Below, piece after piece: positions 16,171-24,283 of a stretch of 64,000 nucleotides of DNA. Both the position numbers and the translations under genes were made by a program. The notes under the pieces are model-generated. The model was not told the origin of the DNA. It was given only the letters and a program-made list of their open reading frames with translations, and did not search any database. The stretch is from an uncultured Ruminococcus sp. (GTDB lineage: Bacteria > Bacillota > Clostridia > Oscillospirales > Acutalibacteraceae): positions 124,001 through 188,000 of the forward strand of contig UQCF01000002.1 of assembly GCA_900539465.1 (NCBI GenBank), in the 5' to 3' direction. The stretch's first letter is position 1. Each line of letters begins with the position of its first letter.

Positions 16171-17076
16171 ATGCTTAAAAAAATATTTGCAGTTTTTCTC
16201 ACAATTTTAACAGTATTTATTTCTGTGTCGTCTGTCGGCTTTGCACAGGCAGAGTACGCGGCGGATATTTCTTTTTCTTTAAAAGAAAACGGCGGGGGAG
16301 AAGTGCCGGAGATTATATATGTTTACCCCGGTGAAAGCGTTACGGCATTTCTAAATCTTAAAACTTCAGACGGCTTTTTTGCAGGACCTTTTGCTTCGCA
16401 GATTTTTTATTCGGCAAACGGTTTTGAAAAAGCGGATATAACATTGAATACAAGCGGCAGATTTTATTCCTGCTGCAAAACATATACTAATTTAAGCCCA
16501 TTTAACAATATTTCACAGTCGGCAAAAGATAGGCTCTATCCTGCCGAATGGAATGATGAACAAAAGCAAAAATATGAATTTTTTAATCTTAACATGATAC
16601 CTACGGCGGCCGACTGCACGTCTGCCCCCGGTGGCTTAGACGAAGATCTTTTAACGCTTGATTTGACGTTTAGCAAAAAACTTTCGGTCGGCTCAAGGTA
16701 TGAGGTGTTTATTGCAGAGAACAGCCTGCGAACCGAAAAGAATCCGACGGGCGGCACATATCTTTCCTGCTACAAAAACAGCGGCGATCTTTCGGGCGAA
16801 AGATATGATTACGGTGACGATATAACCGTCAATGTCAACAAAGCAAAGCTTTGCTTCGAGATAACAAATGTCGGCGATGTAAATTCGGACGGCAGAATTT
16901 CGGCCGCCGACGCTCTCACTGTGCTGCAATTTTCGGCCGGACTTGTTTCTTTAAACGAAGATGCAAAAGAAAAGTCGGACGTAAACCGAGACGGCAGAAT
17001 TAACGCCGCCGACGCTCTTTCGATTTTGCAAATATCTGCCGGATTGACAAGGATAAACGATTTATTAAATAAATAA
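16171..17076 (+). CDS. Secreted dockerin protein sharing a domain with the FIVAR protein
   Basis: A 301-aa secreted protein. ATG 16171 is preferred over GTG 16159, which overlaps the GAGAGGTG ribosome-binding site. The signal peptide is MLKKIFAVFLTILTVFISVS with cleavage near FAQA. Residues about 30-220 resemble the N-terminal domain of the 1374-aa protein: IIYVYPGESVTAFLNLKT and QIFYSANGF here against IYVKPGQVVWVTVHLKT and QYYYSTNIF there. The C-terminus is a classic type I dockerin with paired repeats (GDVNSDGRISAADALTVLQ; DVNRDGRINAADALSILQ). Unlike its neighbours the codon use is relaxed and AT-richer, and a terminator precedes it, so it is probably expressed separately and at a lower level. 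Confidence 0.8.
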   Translation: MLKKIFAVFLTILTVFISVSSVGFAQAEYAADISFSLKENGGGEVPEIIYVYPGESVTAFLNLKTSDGFFAGPFASQIFYSANGFEKADITLNTSGRFYSCCKTYTNLSPFNNISQSAKDRLYPAEWNDEQKQKYEFFNLNMIPTAADCTSAPGGLDEDLLTLDLTFSKKLSVGSRYEVFIAENSLRTEKNPTGGTYLSCYKNSGDLSGERYDYGDDITVNVNKAKLCFEITNVGDVNSDGRISAADALTVLQFSAGLVSLNEDAKEKSDVNRDGRINAADALSILQISAGLTRINDLLNK

Positions 17077-17093
17077 CGGATGTGTGCCTTATA

Positions 17094-19193
17094 ATGGAAA
17101 ATTTAGTTCTCAGAAATACACCTAAAATTGCAGATTCTTTTGTGTTTGAGACTTGCGACAGTAAGGACGGTTTCGACCGCTACAAAATATCTGCCAAAGA
17201 TAAAAAAATAGTTATAAGCGGCAACAACAATGTCGCAAAAGCCATGGGCTATTACAGATATTTAAAAGAATACTGCAACGTTCTTTTAACAAGCGGAGAT
17301 TTTGATATTTCTTATATCAAAACAGCACCTTTACCGAAGGAGGAAATTGCCTGCACCGTTCCGCAAAAAATCCGTATGGCAATGACTTATGAAAGAGCCG
17401 CCTGCCAAAGCGAGGCGTGGGGCTTTGATCGTTGGGAGAAAGAGCTGGATTTTATGGCAATGAACGGTGTGAATACGCCTGTTATAATTGCCGGCTGCGA
17501 CGGTGTTCTTTTTAAAGCACTTTTGGAGCTTAGAATAAAAGAAGAAAATGCGCTTGAGTTTATAAGCGGTTCATCGTTCTTTCCGCGTCAGCTCACGGGC
17601 AATGTTTTTGGATATTTGCCGCTCGGAAGTGCGGATTATTTCGATAAAAAAATAAACATCGGTTTCAGAGCAACGGAGCGCGCCAAAGAGCTTGGCATGA
17701 GCCCGGTGCATCAGGGCTATATTCCTACCGTACCTTTTACATTCCGCAAAAACTATTCAAAGGCAGACCTTATCAAAATGCCTGTATGGAATCAGTTTGC
17801 GCCGTCTATGACTCTTGACCCGTCCGATACGGTTCATATAGATTTGTTTATTAAAACCTTTCTTAACAAGCAAAAAGAGCTTTTGGGTGAGGTTCATAAT
17901 TATATTTACGACCCGCTGTATGATGTTGATTTTAAGGGATATAACAGCTATGTTGATAAAATGACAGGTGAATATCTTTCTCTCATAAAAGATTTTGACC
18001 CCGAGGCAACATGGTTTGCACACTGCGAGTCACTGCCCAATATAAATGTAAAGCTTGATTCCCTGGTGCTCATTGACGAGAACGGCTCTGCATATGATAA
18101 TTCCTTGGGCTTTGCCGGCAATGATTTTGTTGTCGGTTACAGGGGCAACATATACGGCAGAACGGTGATTTGCGGAGATATGGAGACTCTCGCAGAAAAT
18201 CCGTATTCCGCGGCACTGAAAAAATACCCGAACGCGGCAGGTACTGGTCTGTTTTTTGACTGTGACTATGAAAACCAGATGTTTTACTCTTTGGCGTGCA
18301 AAATGCTGACGGAATCGGGCAGTGCTTCGCTCAAGGATTTCACAAGGCAATATTCGCTTTCACGCTACGGAACAGACGAATATGCAGAGGATTTGCTGTC
18401 TCTTCAAAAGCTTTGCTATTGCCGTGGCAGTGCTTTAAATCAGGCTTCGGCACTTTGTGCAAGACCCTGCACCGAGATTGAGCACACCGCTCCGCACGAT
18501 ACCTTTGAAAGACCGTATGACAATAAAGAATTGTTTGCCCTTGCGAAAAAAATGATTTATTCCGGCAGCAAAAAGAACGATAATCTGCGAAAAGATTTGC
18601 AAAATATTTTGCGCCAGGTGCTCAGCAATCTTTTAAGACCGCTTTATTTGCAGGCTACCGAGTGCTTCTTCAGGCAGCAGGTGCAGGCATATGAAAAAAC
18701 AAGCAACGCGTTTATGGAGATTGTCGGTGACATAGACAGGCTCCTCAAAACCGTTAAAGATACAAATATATTCACGCATATGGAGTGTGCAAGGCAGCTC
18801 GGCGACGCAAAGGCTTTGAGACAAAACCTTGAAATAAACTTCTTGATGTATCACACCGTTTGGGGGCCGTTCAAAAACTCACAGATATATGATATATCGT
18901 GGCGTGAGTGGGGCGGAATGACAAACGACCTTTATGCAAAGCGTTGGTATTTATACTTTAGAATGATGGCTTCTTATTTTGAAAAGCCAAAGAAGTTTAA
19001 AGATATGTCCAAACGCAAGGTATATGACCGAAACCGCTATGCCGAAACACTTTTGGGCAAAAGACTTGAATATATCGAGAACGAATGGGTCAAAGATTAT
19101 ATTCCAAGGCCGGACGGTATAGGCGAAGAGGATGTTATAGAAGTCGCAAAAGAACTTGCAGAAAAATATGACTCTGTTATAAATGAATTTTAA
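17094..19193 (+). CDS. GH89 (alpha-N-acetylglucosaminidase)-like protein with altered active site
   Basis: A 699-aa protein resembling NAGLU-type family 89 glycosidases. Landmarks in order: MAMTYERAAC and FDRWEKELDFMAMNGVN (near residue 100-125), VWNQFAPSMTLDPSDTVHID, FLNKQKELLGEVHNYIYDPL, GYRGNIYGR, GTGLFFDCDYENQMFYSL and ISWREWGGMTNDLYAKRWYL. Against human NAGLU as I remember it, the acid/base Glu316 (TFNE) aligns with Asp277 (PLYD) and the nucleophile Glu446 (APEG) with Asp389 (FFDC). No signal peptide or TM is visible, so it should be cytosolic, unlike most bacterial GH89 enzymes. ATG 17094 is used rather than GTG 17082. It lies 17 bp after the dockerin gene. It could be a weak hydrolase, an enzyme with changed chemistry, or a non-catalytic binder. 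Confidence 0.7.
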   Translation: MENLVLRNTPKIADSFVFETCDSKDGFDRYKISAKDKKIVISGNNNVAKAMGYYRYLKEYCNVLLTSGDFDISYIKTAPLPKEEIACTVPQKIRMAMTYERAACQSEAWGFDRWEKELDFMAMNGVNTPVIIAGCDGVLFKALLELRIKEENALEFISGSSFFPRQLTGNVFGYLPLGSADYFDKKINIGFRATERAKELGMSPVHQGYIPTVPFTFRKNYSKADLIKMPVWNQFAPSMTLDPSDTVHIDLFIKTFLNKQKELLGEVHNYIYDPLYDVDFKGYNSYVDKMTGEYLSLIKDFDPEATWFAHCESLPNINVKLDSLVLIDENGSAYDNSLGFAGNDFVVGYRGNIYGRTVICGDMETLAENPYSAALKKYPNAAGTGLFFDCDYENQMFYSLACKMLTESGSASLKDFTRQYSLSRYGTDEYAEDLLSLQKLCYCRGSALNQASALCARPCTEIEHTAPHDTFERPYDNKELFALAKKMIYSGSKKNDNLRKDLQNILRQVLSNLLRPLYLQATECFFRQQVQAYEKTSNAFMEIVGDIDRLLKTVKDTNIFTHMECARQLGDAKALRQNLEINFLMYHTVWGPFKNSQIYDISWREWGGMTNDLYAKRWYLYFRMMASYFEKPKKFKDMSKRKVYDRNRYAETLLGKRLEYIENEWVKDYIPRPDGIGEEDVIEVAKELAEKYDSVINEF

Positions 19194-19196
19194 AAA

Positions 19197-19237
19197 CACG
19201 GTCTGTCACTTTATCGAAGCGGCAGACCGTGCTTTTT
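19197..19237. terminator. Bidirectional terminator between convergent genes
   Basis: CACGGTCTG (19197-19205) pairs perfectly with CAGACCGTG (19223-19231), flanked by A- and T-runs; it serves both the GH89-like gene and the minus-strand SpoVAF-like gene. Confidence 0.85.
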
Positions 19238-20663
19238 ATGTGTTGTCCTTACTTATGGGCTTTCTTATCATCAGGCTTGTGATTGCTTTTATATTAAACG
19301 GAATAAGCGGATAAAGATAGCTTTTGCCCGCGACCGTATCGGTTATGGCTATGACCAAAATAACTGTCGCAAGCGCCGCCGCAAAGCCCCAAACGCCGAA
19401 TATCGCGGTTAAAATGAGTATAAATACTCTCGAAAGCTTAAAGGCATAGCCGAGCTCAAAGCTTGGCTGCGCGAAGTTTGCAATGGCAACAAATGCCATA
19501 AACAAAACGACCTCTGCAGAAAAAAGCTTTGCCGATATTGCAAGCTCGCCGAGCACCAACGCGCCTATAATGCTAAGGGAATTGCTCAAAGAATTCGGAG
19601 TGTTCAGCGATGCGAGCTTCAGCGCGTCTATCACAAGCTCAATTATCAAAAGCTGCGCTATGACGGGTATGCTGTACGGCTCTTTAATTGTTATAAAAGA
19701 CAGCCATTCGGGGGCAATGTCGGGGTTTGTTATAAACAGATACCAAAGCGGCGTCAAAAGCATTGCCAGGGCAAAAATAATGCCCCTTACCATTCTCAAA
19801 TAAGTGCCGACAACGGGCGGAAAATAAAAATCGTTAGTATCCTGAATAAATGCAAAAAAGCTGCTCGGCACTATCATTGCGGCGGGGGAGTTGTCAACAA
19901 GAATAATGATGTCGCCCTCATAAATGCAGGCGGTTGCCGCGTCCGGGCGCTCTGTGTAACGAACTTTTGGAAAAGGGTTGTACCTTTGCTTTTTTACAAG
20001 GCACTCCGCAAGACTTTCCTGCCCCATTGCAAGCGAATTTACGTCTATTTCGGATAGTTTCTTTTGCAGCCTTTTAAGAAGCTTTTTATCCACCTTGTTT
20101 TCAAGGTAGCACAAAACAACATCGGTGCGCGATTTAACGCCTACCTGGTGTATCTCCATGATGAGGTTTCGGTCTCTTATGCGCCGCCTTATAAGGGCTG
20201 TGTTAAATATGAGCGTCTCAACAAATCCCTCATGTGAGCCTCTTAAAACCTTGTCGTTATCGGGCTCCTCAACGTTTCTGACGGGGTAGGTTCTGGCGTC
20301 TATCAGTATTCCGTTTTCAAAGCCCTCTACAATCAATCCGATTGCACCTGAAAAAACAAATGTCGCAAAAGTTTCAACCTCGCCGTGGACATCAACCTCA
20401 ACATACGGTATAAATTTATTGGCAAAATCGCGCGTATCTTTGCAAGCGTCTATTTCTTCGTCTGTCAGCTTCATTATAAAAGCCATGATTTTTTCAAGCA
20501 GTGCGTCCTTTGCAAAGCCGTCTATAAAATACATTTTTGCATTATGCGAAGCGAGTTTTATATCTCTTGCAACAAGGTCAAAGTTTTCGTTAACCCTGAA
20601 ATAATCGTCCAGCATTTTGACATTTTCTTTATATGAAGATTTAAAAGGAATTTTATTTGTCAT
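19236..20663 (-). CDS. spoVAF: Spore germination protein, GerA/SpoVAF family
   Basis: A 475-aa inner spore membrane protein of the GerA family. The N-terminal cytosolic half includes a VEVDVHGEV-type segment, RYTERPD and EGDIIILVDNSPAAMIVPSSF, the hallmark motif of GerAA/SpoVAF A-subunits; the RYTERPD form favours SpoVAF. Five or six hydrophobic helices follow from about residue 290. SpoVAF-type proteins work with the SpoVA channel or GerA receptors in nutrient germination. No spoVA or gerB/gerC partner gene is adjacent, so it is an isolated copy here. The next gene upstream on the same strand encodes a cortex-lytic protein, giving a small germination cluster. Confidence 0.88.
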   Translation of the reverse strand: MTNKIPFKSSYKENVKMLDDYFRVNENFDLVARDIKLASHNAKMYFIDGFAKDALLEKIMAFIMKLTDEEIDACKDTRDFANKFIPYVEVDVHGEVETFATFVFSGAIGLIVEGFENGILIDARTYPVRNVEEPDNDKVLRGSHEGFVETLIFNTALIRRRIRDRNLIMEIHQVGVKSRTDVVLCYLENKVDKKLLKRLQKKLSEIDVNSLAMGQESLAECLVKKQRYNPFPKVRYTERPDAATACIYEGDIIILVDNSPAAMIVPSSFFAFIQDTNDFYFPPVVGTYLRMVRGIIFALAMLLTPLWYLFITNPDIAPEWLSFITIKEPYSIPVIAQLLIIELVIDALKLASLNTPNSLSNSLSIIGALVLGELAISAKLFSAEVVLFMAFVAIANFAQPSFELGYAFKLSRVFILILTAIFGVWGFAAALATVILVIAITDTVAGKSYLYPLIPFNIKAITSLMIRKPISKDNT

Positions 20664-20720
20664 AATTCAGACCCTTTTTGCAAAATTTTTATTATTATTT
20701 GCTCAAAGGGTCGGATTATT

Positions 20721-22064
20721 CTACCTGTATTCGTTATAAAGGTTGACTATTGCGTTCCATGTCAGCGGACCTACCTGACCGGTTACGGGAATATCGTATC
20801 TTCTTTGAATTTCTCTTACCGCGGCGGCTGTTTCGGGTCCGTATATTCCGTCAACGGTAACGCTCGGAACAGACGGGTCGTTTTGCGAAATTGTTCTTAA
20901 AAGCACCTGAATCTGAGTGACGGCGTTGCCCGTTGCACCGGTTGTTATAAAATAACCGGGGTAATAGAGCGAGGAGTAGCTTTTATATTCATCCGGCAGA
21001 GAGTTCAATATACCTATGTAGGCGTTTTGTATCATATTCCATGTGTTTCTGCCTACTATTCCGTCGGGGGTCAGACCGTAGAGCCTTTGAAAAGTGAGCA
21101 CAGCGTTATATGTTTCTTTCCCAAAGATACGGTCTACCGCAATTTCGGGTACGCGCGGGTTGAATTTGCCTATAAAATTGAGATAATACTGCATTGAGCC
21201 GACTTCATAGCCTCTGTCGCCTCGCTGCAAAACTTTTGAGAACTGCTTTTGATCCTCGCTTATTGTTATTCCTTCGGAATAAAGCTCTGAAAGACGTTTT
21301 ATTCCGTTATAAATATATTTGATTTTATACCATGTTGTCCTGCCGACTATGCCGTCCTGAGTCAGATTAAATATTTTTTGAAAAGTTTTGACCGCCGCTT
21401 GCGTTTGTGACTCAAATACGCCCATTGAAACGCTGATTTTTGGTATCGCAGGGTAGTTGGACGATATTCTGTTAAGCTGGCGCTGAATGATCGTCACGTC
21501 TTCACCTGCGCTGCCAAGGCGTAGCGGTGTGCCGGGGTATGACGGTATATTGCCCTTTATGGGCGCATTATATACAATGTTTATATCGTCGCCGTAATAT
21601 CTTTGCAGTATCTGATACGGCGTGAGCCCGCGATTTGCAAGCGTTACCGTTCCCCACTGAGAAAGTCCTGCACAGGTTACCGTTGTGCCGTTGCAATACT
21701 GCGTGAAATACGGCTGTACCTGTCCCTGCTTCACGACATAGTTATTAAACAGTTCGTCAACGAGTTCGCTTACGTTTTGAAATACATCGTGCCCCGGTTT
21801 ATACGCTTGGTCGTATTGAGTTGAGTTTGTGATGTCAAAATCATAGCCCTGCGCGCGGTAGTGCTCGGTATAAATTCTGTTGAGGGCAAATGTTGTTTGT
21901 GCGTATATGTTGGCTCTGAGCGCATTCTCCGGCCAAGTGGGATAAATTTCGCTCGAAGCAACGTTTTTTATATATTCGGGGAACGGAACTCTGATATTTT
22001 CGGCGTTTGATCTCGGTGTACCGAGGTGAACTGTTATATATTCAGGAACGATAGGTGCCGCCAT
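20721..22064 (-). CDS. sleC: SleC-like spore cortex-lytic protein (SpoIID domain plus PG-binding repeats)
   Basis: A 447-aa protein that begins where the catalytic half of clostridial SleC begins (PEYITVHLG, then VASSEIYPTWPENALRANIY). Residues about 5-165 form a SpoIID/LytB-type domain with CNGTTVTCAGLSQWG. Three peptidoglycan-binding domains (PF01471 type; LRLGSAGEDVTIIQRQL and two relatives) follow to the C-terminus. SleC hydrolyses spore cortex during germination. There is no signal peptide, as expected for a protein made in the mother cell and deposited in the spore. ATG 22064 lies 23 nt inside the preceding gene with GAGGAGG eight bases upstream, so it is started independently. The N-terminal domain normally fused to SleC is on that preceding gene. 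Confidence 0.8.
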   Translation of the reverse strand: MAAPIVPEYITVHLGTPRSNAENIRVPFPEYIKNVASSEIYPTWPENALRANIYAQTTFALNRIYTEHYRAQGYDFDITNSTQYDQAYKPGHDVFQNVSELVDELFNNYVVKQGQVQPYFTQYCNGTTVTCAGLSQWGTVTLANRGLTPYQILQRYYGDDINIVYNAPIKGNIPSYPGTPLRLGSAGEDVTIIQRQLNRISSNYPAIPKISVSMGVFESQTQAAVKTFQKIFNLTQDGIVGRTTWYKIKYIYNGIKRLSELYSEGITISEDQKQFSKVLQRGDRGYEVGSMQYYLNFIGKFNPRVPEIAVDRIFGKETYNAVLTFQRLYGLTPDGIVGRNTWNMIQNAYIGILNSLPDEYKSYSSLYYPGYFITTGATGNAVTQIQVLLRTISQNDPSVPSVTVDGIYGPETAAAVREIQRRYDIPVTGQVGPLTWNAIVNLYNEYR

Positions 22065-22755
22065 TGCTCATGCCTCCTCTCACTCTGTAAAACGGCTCGA
22101 TTTCATAAACCGTGTTAGGCGTCGGCTCCTGACCTGTTCTGACAAGCGGAACAAGATTCACCGCTTGGATTGATTCAATCCCCGGGAATACGGGAACATT
22201 TATAAATTTTGCATTCACAAAATCAGGGTGTTCTATGGTGGTGGTGTAGACTGCAAACGGCATTACACCGCCGCTGTCGGGGCCTTGAGATAAATTAAAC
22301 TCAGGTGCGAGCAAAACAATGTTGTCAATTATTCCGCTGCTGTCGGTCAGACCTTCAAACATTTCTCTTGTTCCGTCATTCAGTTCAAGCGAGACGGTAA
22401 CTTTAGCATTTGAAATGGGAAAAGACCGATTTGCCGCGGCTACTTGTACTCTGAGCGTACCCTTTTGTTTGTTGTTTTTCAAAAAGTCTTCGTAGTTGTC
22501 AAATTTTCCAATGTTGTCAACCGTCGGCAGGGTCGTTTCAATTGTGGCGTCTTGCGGCACTGCGACGGCTTGATTGTCGGAATTTTGTGTGCTGCCGGTC
22601 TCATTCGTTTCGGCCGCCGCGGCAGCAGCAGAAACCGCCTCACGCTCAAAAGGCTCGGCCTGTATGGCGGCTGCCGGGTAAACGGCGGCGTTTTGCTTTG
22701 AAAATTCAAGCAGTTCTTTTTTATATTTTTCTATTATTTTTTCTATATCATCCAT
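22042..22755 (-). CDS. SleC N-terminal-type protein with carboxypeptidase-regulatory-like domain
   Basis: A 237-aa protein: an N-terminal helix (IEKIIEKYKKELLEFSK), a low-complexity Ala/Glu/Thr linker to about residue 95, then a beta-sandwich of the carboxypeptidase-regulatory type (KGTLRVQVAAANRSFPISNA, FEGLTDSSGIIDNIVL, TTIEHPDFVNAKFINVPVFPG). In clostridial SleC a domain of this type precedes the SpoIID domain in a single chain; here it is a separate gene that overlaps the catalytic gene by 23 nt in a different frame. Its start codon sits one base after a terminator-like hairpin that contains its ribosome-binding site. It probably folds with, or guards, the catalytic subunit. Confidence 0.7.
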   Translation of the reverse strand: MDDIEKIIEKYKKELLEFSKQNAAVYPAAAIQAEPFEREAVSAAAAAAETNETGSTQNSDNQAVAVPQDATIETTLPTVDNIGKFDNYEDFLKNNKQKGTLRVQVAAANRSFPISNAKVTVSLELNDGTREMFEGLTDSSGIIDNIVLLAPEFNLSQGPDSGGVMPFAVYTTTIEHPDFVNAKFINVPVFPGIESIQAVNLVPLVRTGQEPTPNTVYEIEPFYRVRGGMSNGGTYRS

Positions 22756-22756
22756 A

Positions 22757-22798
22757 AAAAAACCTCCTTCGCTTTATATTATGCGAAAGAGGTTTTTT
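22757..22798 (-). terminator. Terminator hairpin that also holds the next gene's Shine-Dalgarno site
   Basis: A 16-bp stem (22783-22798 with 22757-22772, one G-U wobble, 10-nt loop) ends in T residues on the minus strand, 15 bp after the polysaccharide kinase stop codon. The distal arm includes AAGGAGG (22769-22763), the only plausible ribosome-binding site for the gene starting at 22755. Transcripts reading in from upstream would hide it. Confidence 0.85.
22775..22783 (-). promoter_or_regulatory. Possible SigK/SigE-type -10 element in the hairpin loop
   Basis: The minus-strand loop region reads CATAATATA, matching the mother-cell sporulation consensus CATANNNTA. An AC dinucleotide lies 15 bp upstream, one short of the usual 16-17. 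A start just downstream would release the Shine-Dalgarno site from the hairpin. Motif match only. Confidence 0.35.
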
Positions 22799-22812
22799 GT
22801 TTACGAAATGCT

Positions 22813-24267
22813 TTATTTAGATGATTTTCCGCCGTAGCCGTAGCCATAACCGTATTCATAGCCGTAGCCATAAGAACCGTAATAACCATAGTTGTTGTAG
22901 CTTTTGCCGTAATGCTTTTGCTTGCCGGTGGAGCTGTTATATACACAGCCTATTACATATGCGCCGTTGTTGTTGATATCGTCTATCGACATTTTAATTC
23001 TGCTGACAGGCGCTTTATCCTCTCTTATAACAAGAATAGATGCGTCGGAGAGGGAGGATATTACCGACGCGTCGGTAACAACGCTTGCGGGAGCCGTGTC
23101 GATAATAACAAAATCAAACTCGTTTCTGACAGCGCTTATAATATCTGCCATCTTTTTGGTGGAAAGCAATTCGGACGGTTTATCCGAGGCTCTTGAATCG
23201 GAAATAACAAAAATATTGTATTTGTCGATGTATCTGATAGATGATTCAAGTGTTGCCTTGCCGTTTATAACGCCCACAAGACCGCTTTTAGTTGAGTTGT
23301 TTTCAAGGTTGAGCACTGTGTTTACCGCGGGTTTTCTGAGGTCGGCGTCTATCAAAAGAACAGATTTGCCGTTTTGTGCGAGCGTCACCGCAAGGTTTGC
23401 GGAAACAGTTGTTTTACCCTCATTTTCGCAGGCACTTGTTACCATAAACACTTTGTGACCCTCTTTGACTGCGTTGCTTTCAACCTTTGTTCTGATAGCT
23501 TTAAAGGTCTCGATAAATGCAAAACCAACATTTTTGTTGGTGACAAGAAGACCTGATTTTTTATTTTTACCCAAATCAATTTTATTCAGCGTGCCGAGAA
23601 TATTAAGACCGAGCTTTCTCTCAATTTCGCCGACTTCTCTTATAGTCTCGTTTGCAAAGTAGTAAATAAGAATTACTATAACGCCTGCAAGAGCACCGAG
23701 CACTGCGCCGATTATCGCAACAACAAGTGTGAGAGCGCTCGTATCGGGTGTGGTGGGCTTAACCGGGTAATCACAGAGGTTAAGGTTGGCGTTTGAGTAT
23801 ATTTCGGGTACTATTGTGCTGTAATTTTCAACAATGGATTTTGCAATGGCATAGGATTTATCGGGGTTGTCGGTCTTTACAGTCATCTCAATAACGCTTG
23901 ATGATGTCATCGTCTGAACATTTACCGACTGCAAAACCTCGTTATAATCCACGGGGATTTCGCATTTTTCGGCAGCTGTTTCAAGAAGTGTGCGGCTTTT
24001 GAGAATATAGCTGTATGTTGTCGCAATGTTTATTGAGGCAGATATATCGGAGTTTTCTGCCTGAACGGAATCTTTAAGCGTGTTAACAACAAACGATATT
24101 CTCGATGTATAAACATCTTTTCTCATAAAGGTTGAAATGCCCGTGCCTGCAAGAGCAAAAATGACGGCAAATATTATAACGAGCCAAAGCTTTTTTAGCA
24201 CCATGCGAAAGAACACCGCGGTGTTTATTTCAAAGCCCTTGCTTCTTTCTTGCTTTTCGTAACTCAA
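22813..24267 (-). CDS. Fused Wzz chain-length regulator and BY-type tyrosine autokinase
   Basis: A 484-aa membrane protein. An N-terminal Wzz/CpsC-like part has TM segments near residues 27-48 and 180-205 around an extracytoplasmic loop. The cytosolic C-terminal half is a CpsD/Wzc-type kinase with Walker A (CENEGKTTVSANLA), Walker A' (VLLIDADLRKP) and Walker B (FDFVIIDTAP). The tail is a glycine-tyrosine cluster with about 12 Tyr in the last 35 residues, the expected autophosphorylation site. Chain length and export of a polysaccharide are normally controlled this way. Many Firmicutes keep the two halves as separate genes. The start is TTG (24267) with GGAGG nine bases upstream. Last gene of the minus-strand polysaccharide operon. 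Confidence 0.9.
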   Translation of the reverse strand: MSYEKQERSKGFEINTAVFFRMVLKKLWLVIIFAVIFALAGTGISTFMRKDVYTSRISFVVNTLKDSVQAENSDISASINIATTYSYILKSRTLLETAAEKCEIPVDYNEVLQSVNVQTMTSSSVIEMTVKTDNPDKSYAIAKSIVENYSTIVPEIYSNANLNLCDYPVKPTTPDTSALTLVVAIIGAVLGALAGVIVILIYYFANETIREVGEIERKLGLNILGTLNKIDLGKNKKSGLLVTNKNVGFAFIETFKAIRTKVESNAVKEGHKVFMVTSACENEGKTTVSANLAVTLAQNGKSVLLIDADLRKPAVNTVLNLENNSTKSGLVGVINGKATLESSIRYIDKYNIFVISDSRASDKPSELLSTKKMADIISAVRNEFDFVIIDTAPASVVTDASVISSLSDASILVIREDKAPVSRIKMSIDDINNNGAYVIGCVYNSSTGKQKHYGKSYNNYGYYGSYGYGYEYGYGYGYGGKSSK

Positions 24268-24283
24268 TTTAACGTTCCTCCAA

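Noticed and set aside
22042..22064. Sequencing frameshift splitting sleC
   Set aside because: The downstream ORF has its own well-placed Shine-Dalgarno site and ATG, and the upstream ORF ends naturally after the domain, so a true two-gene arrangement is more likely.
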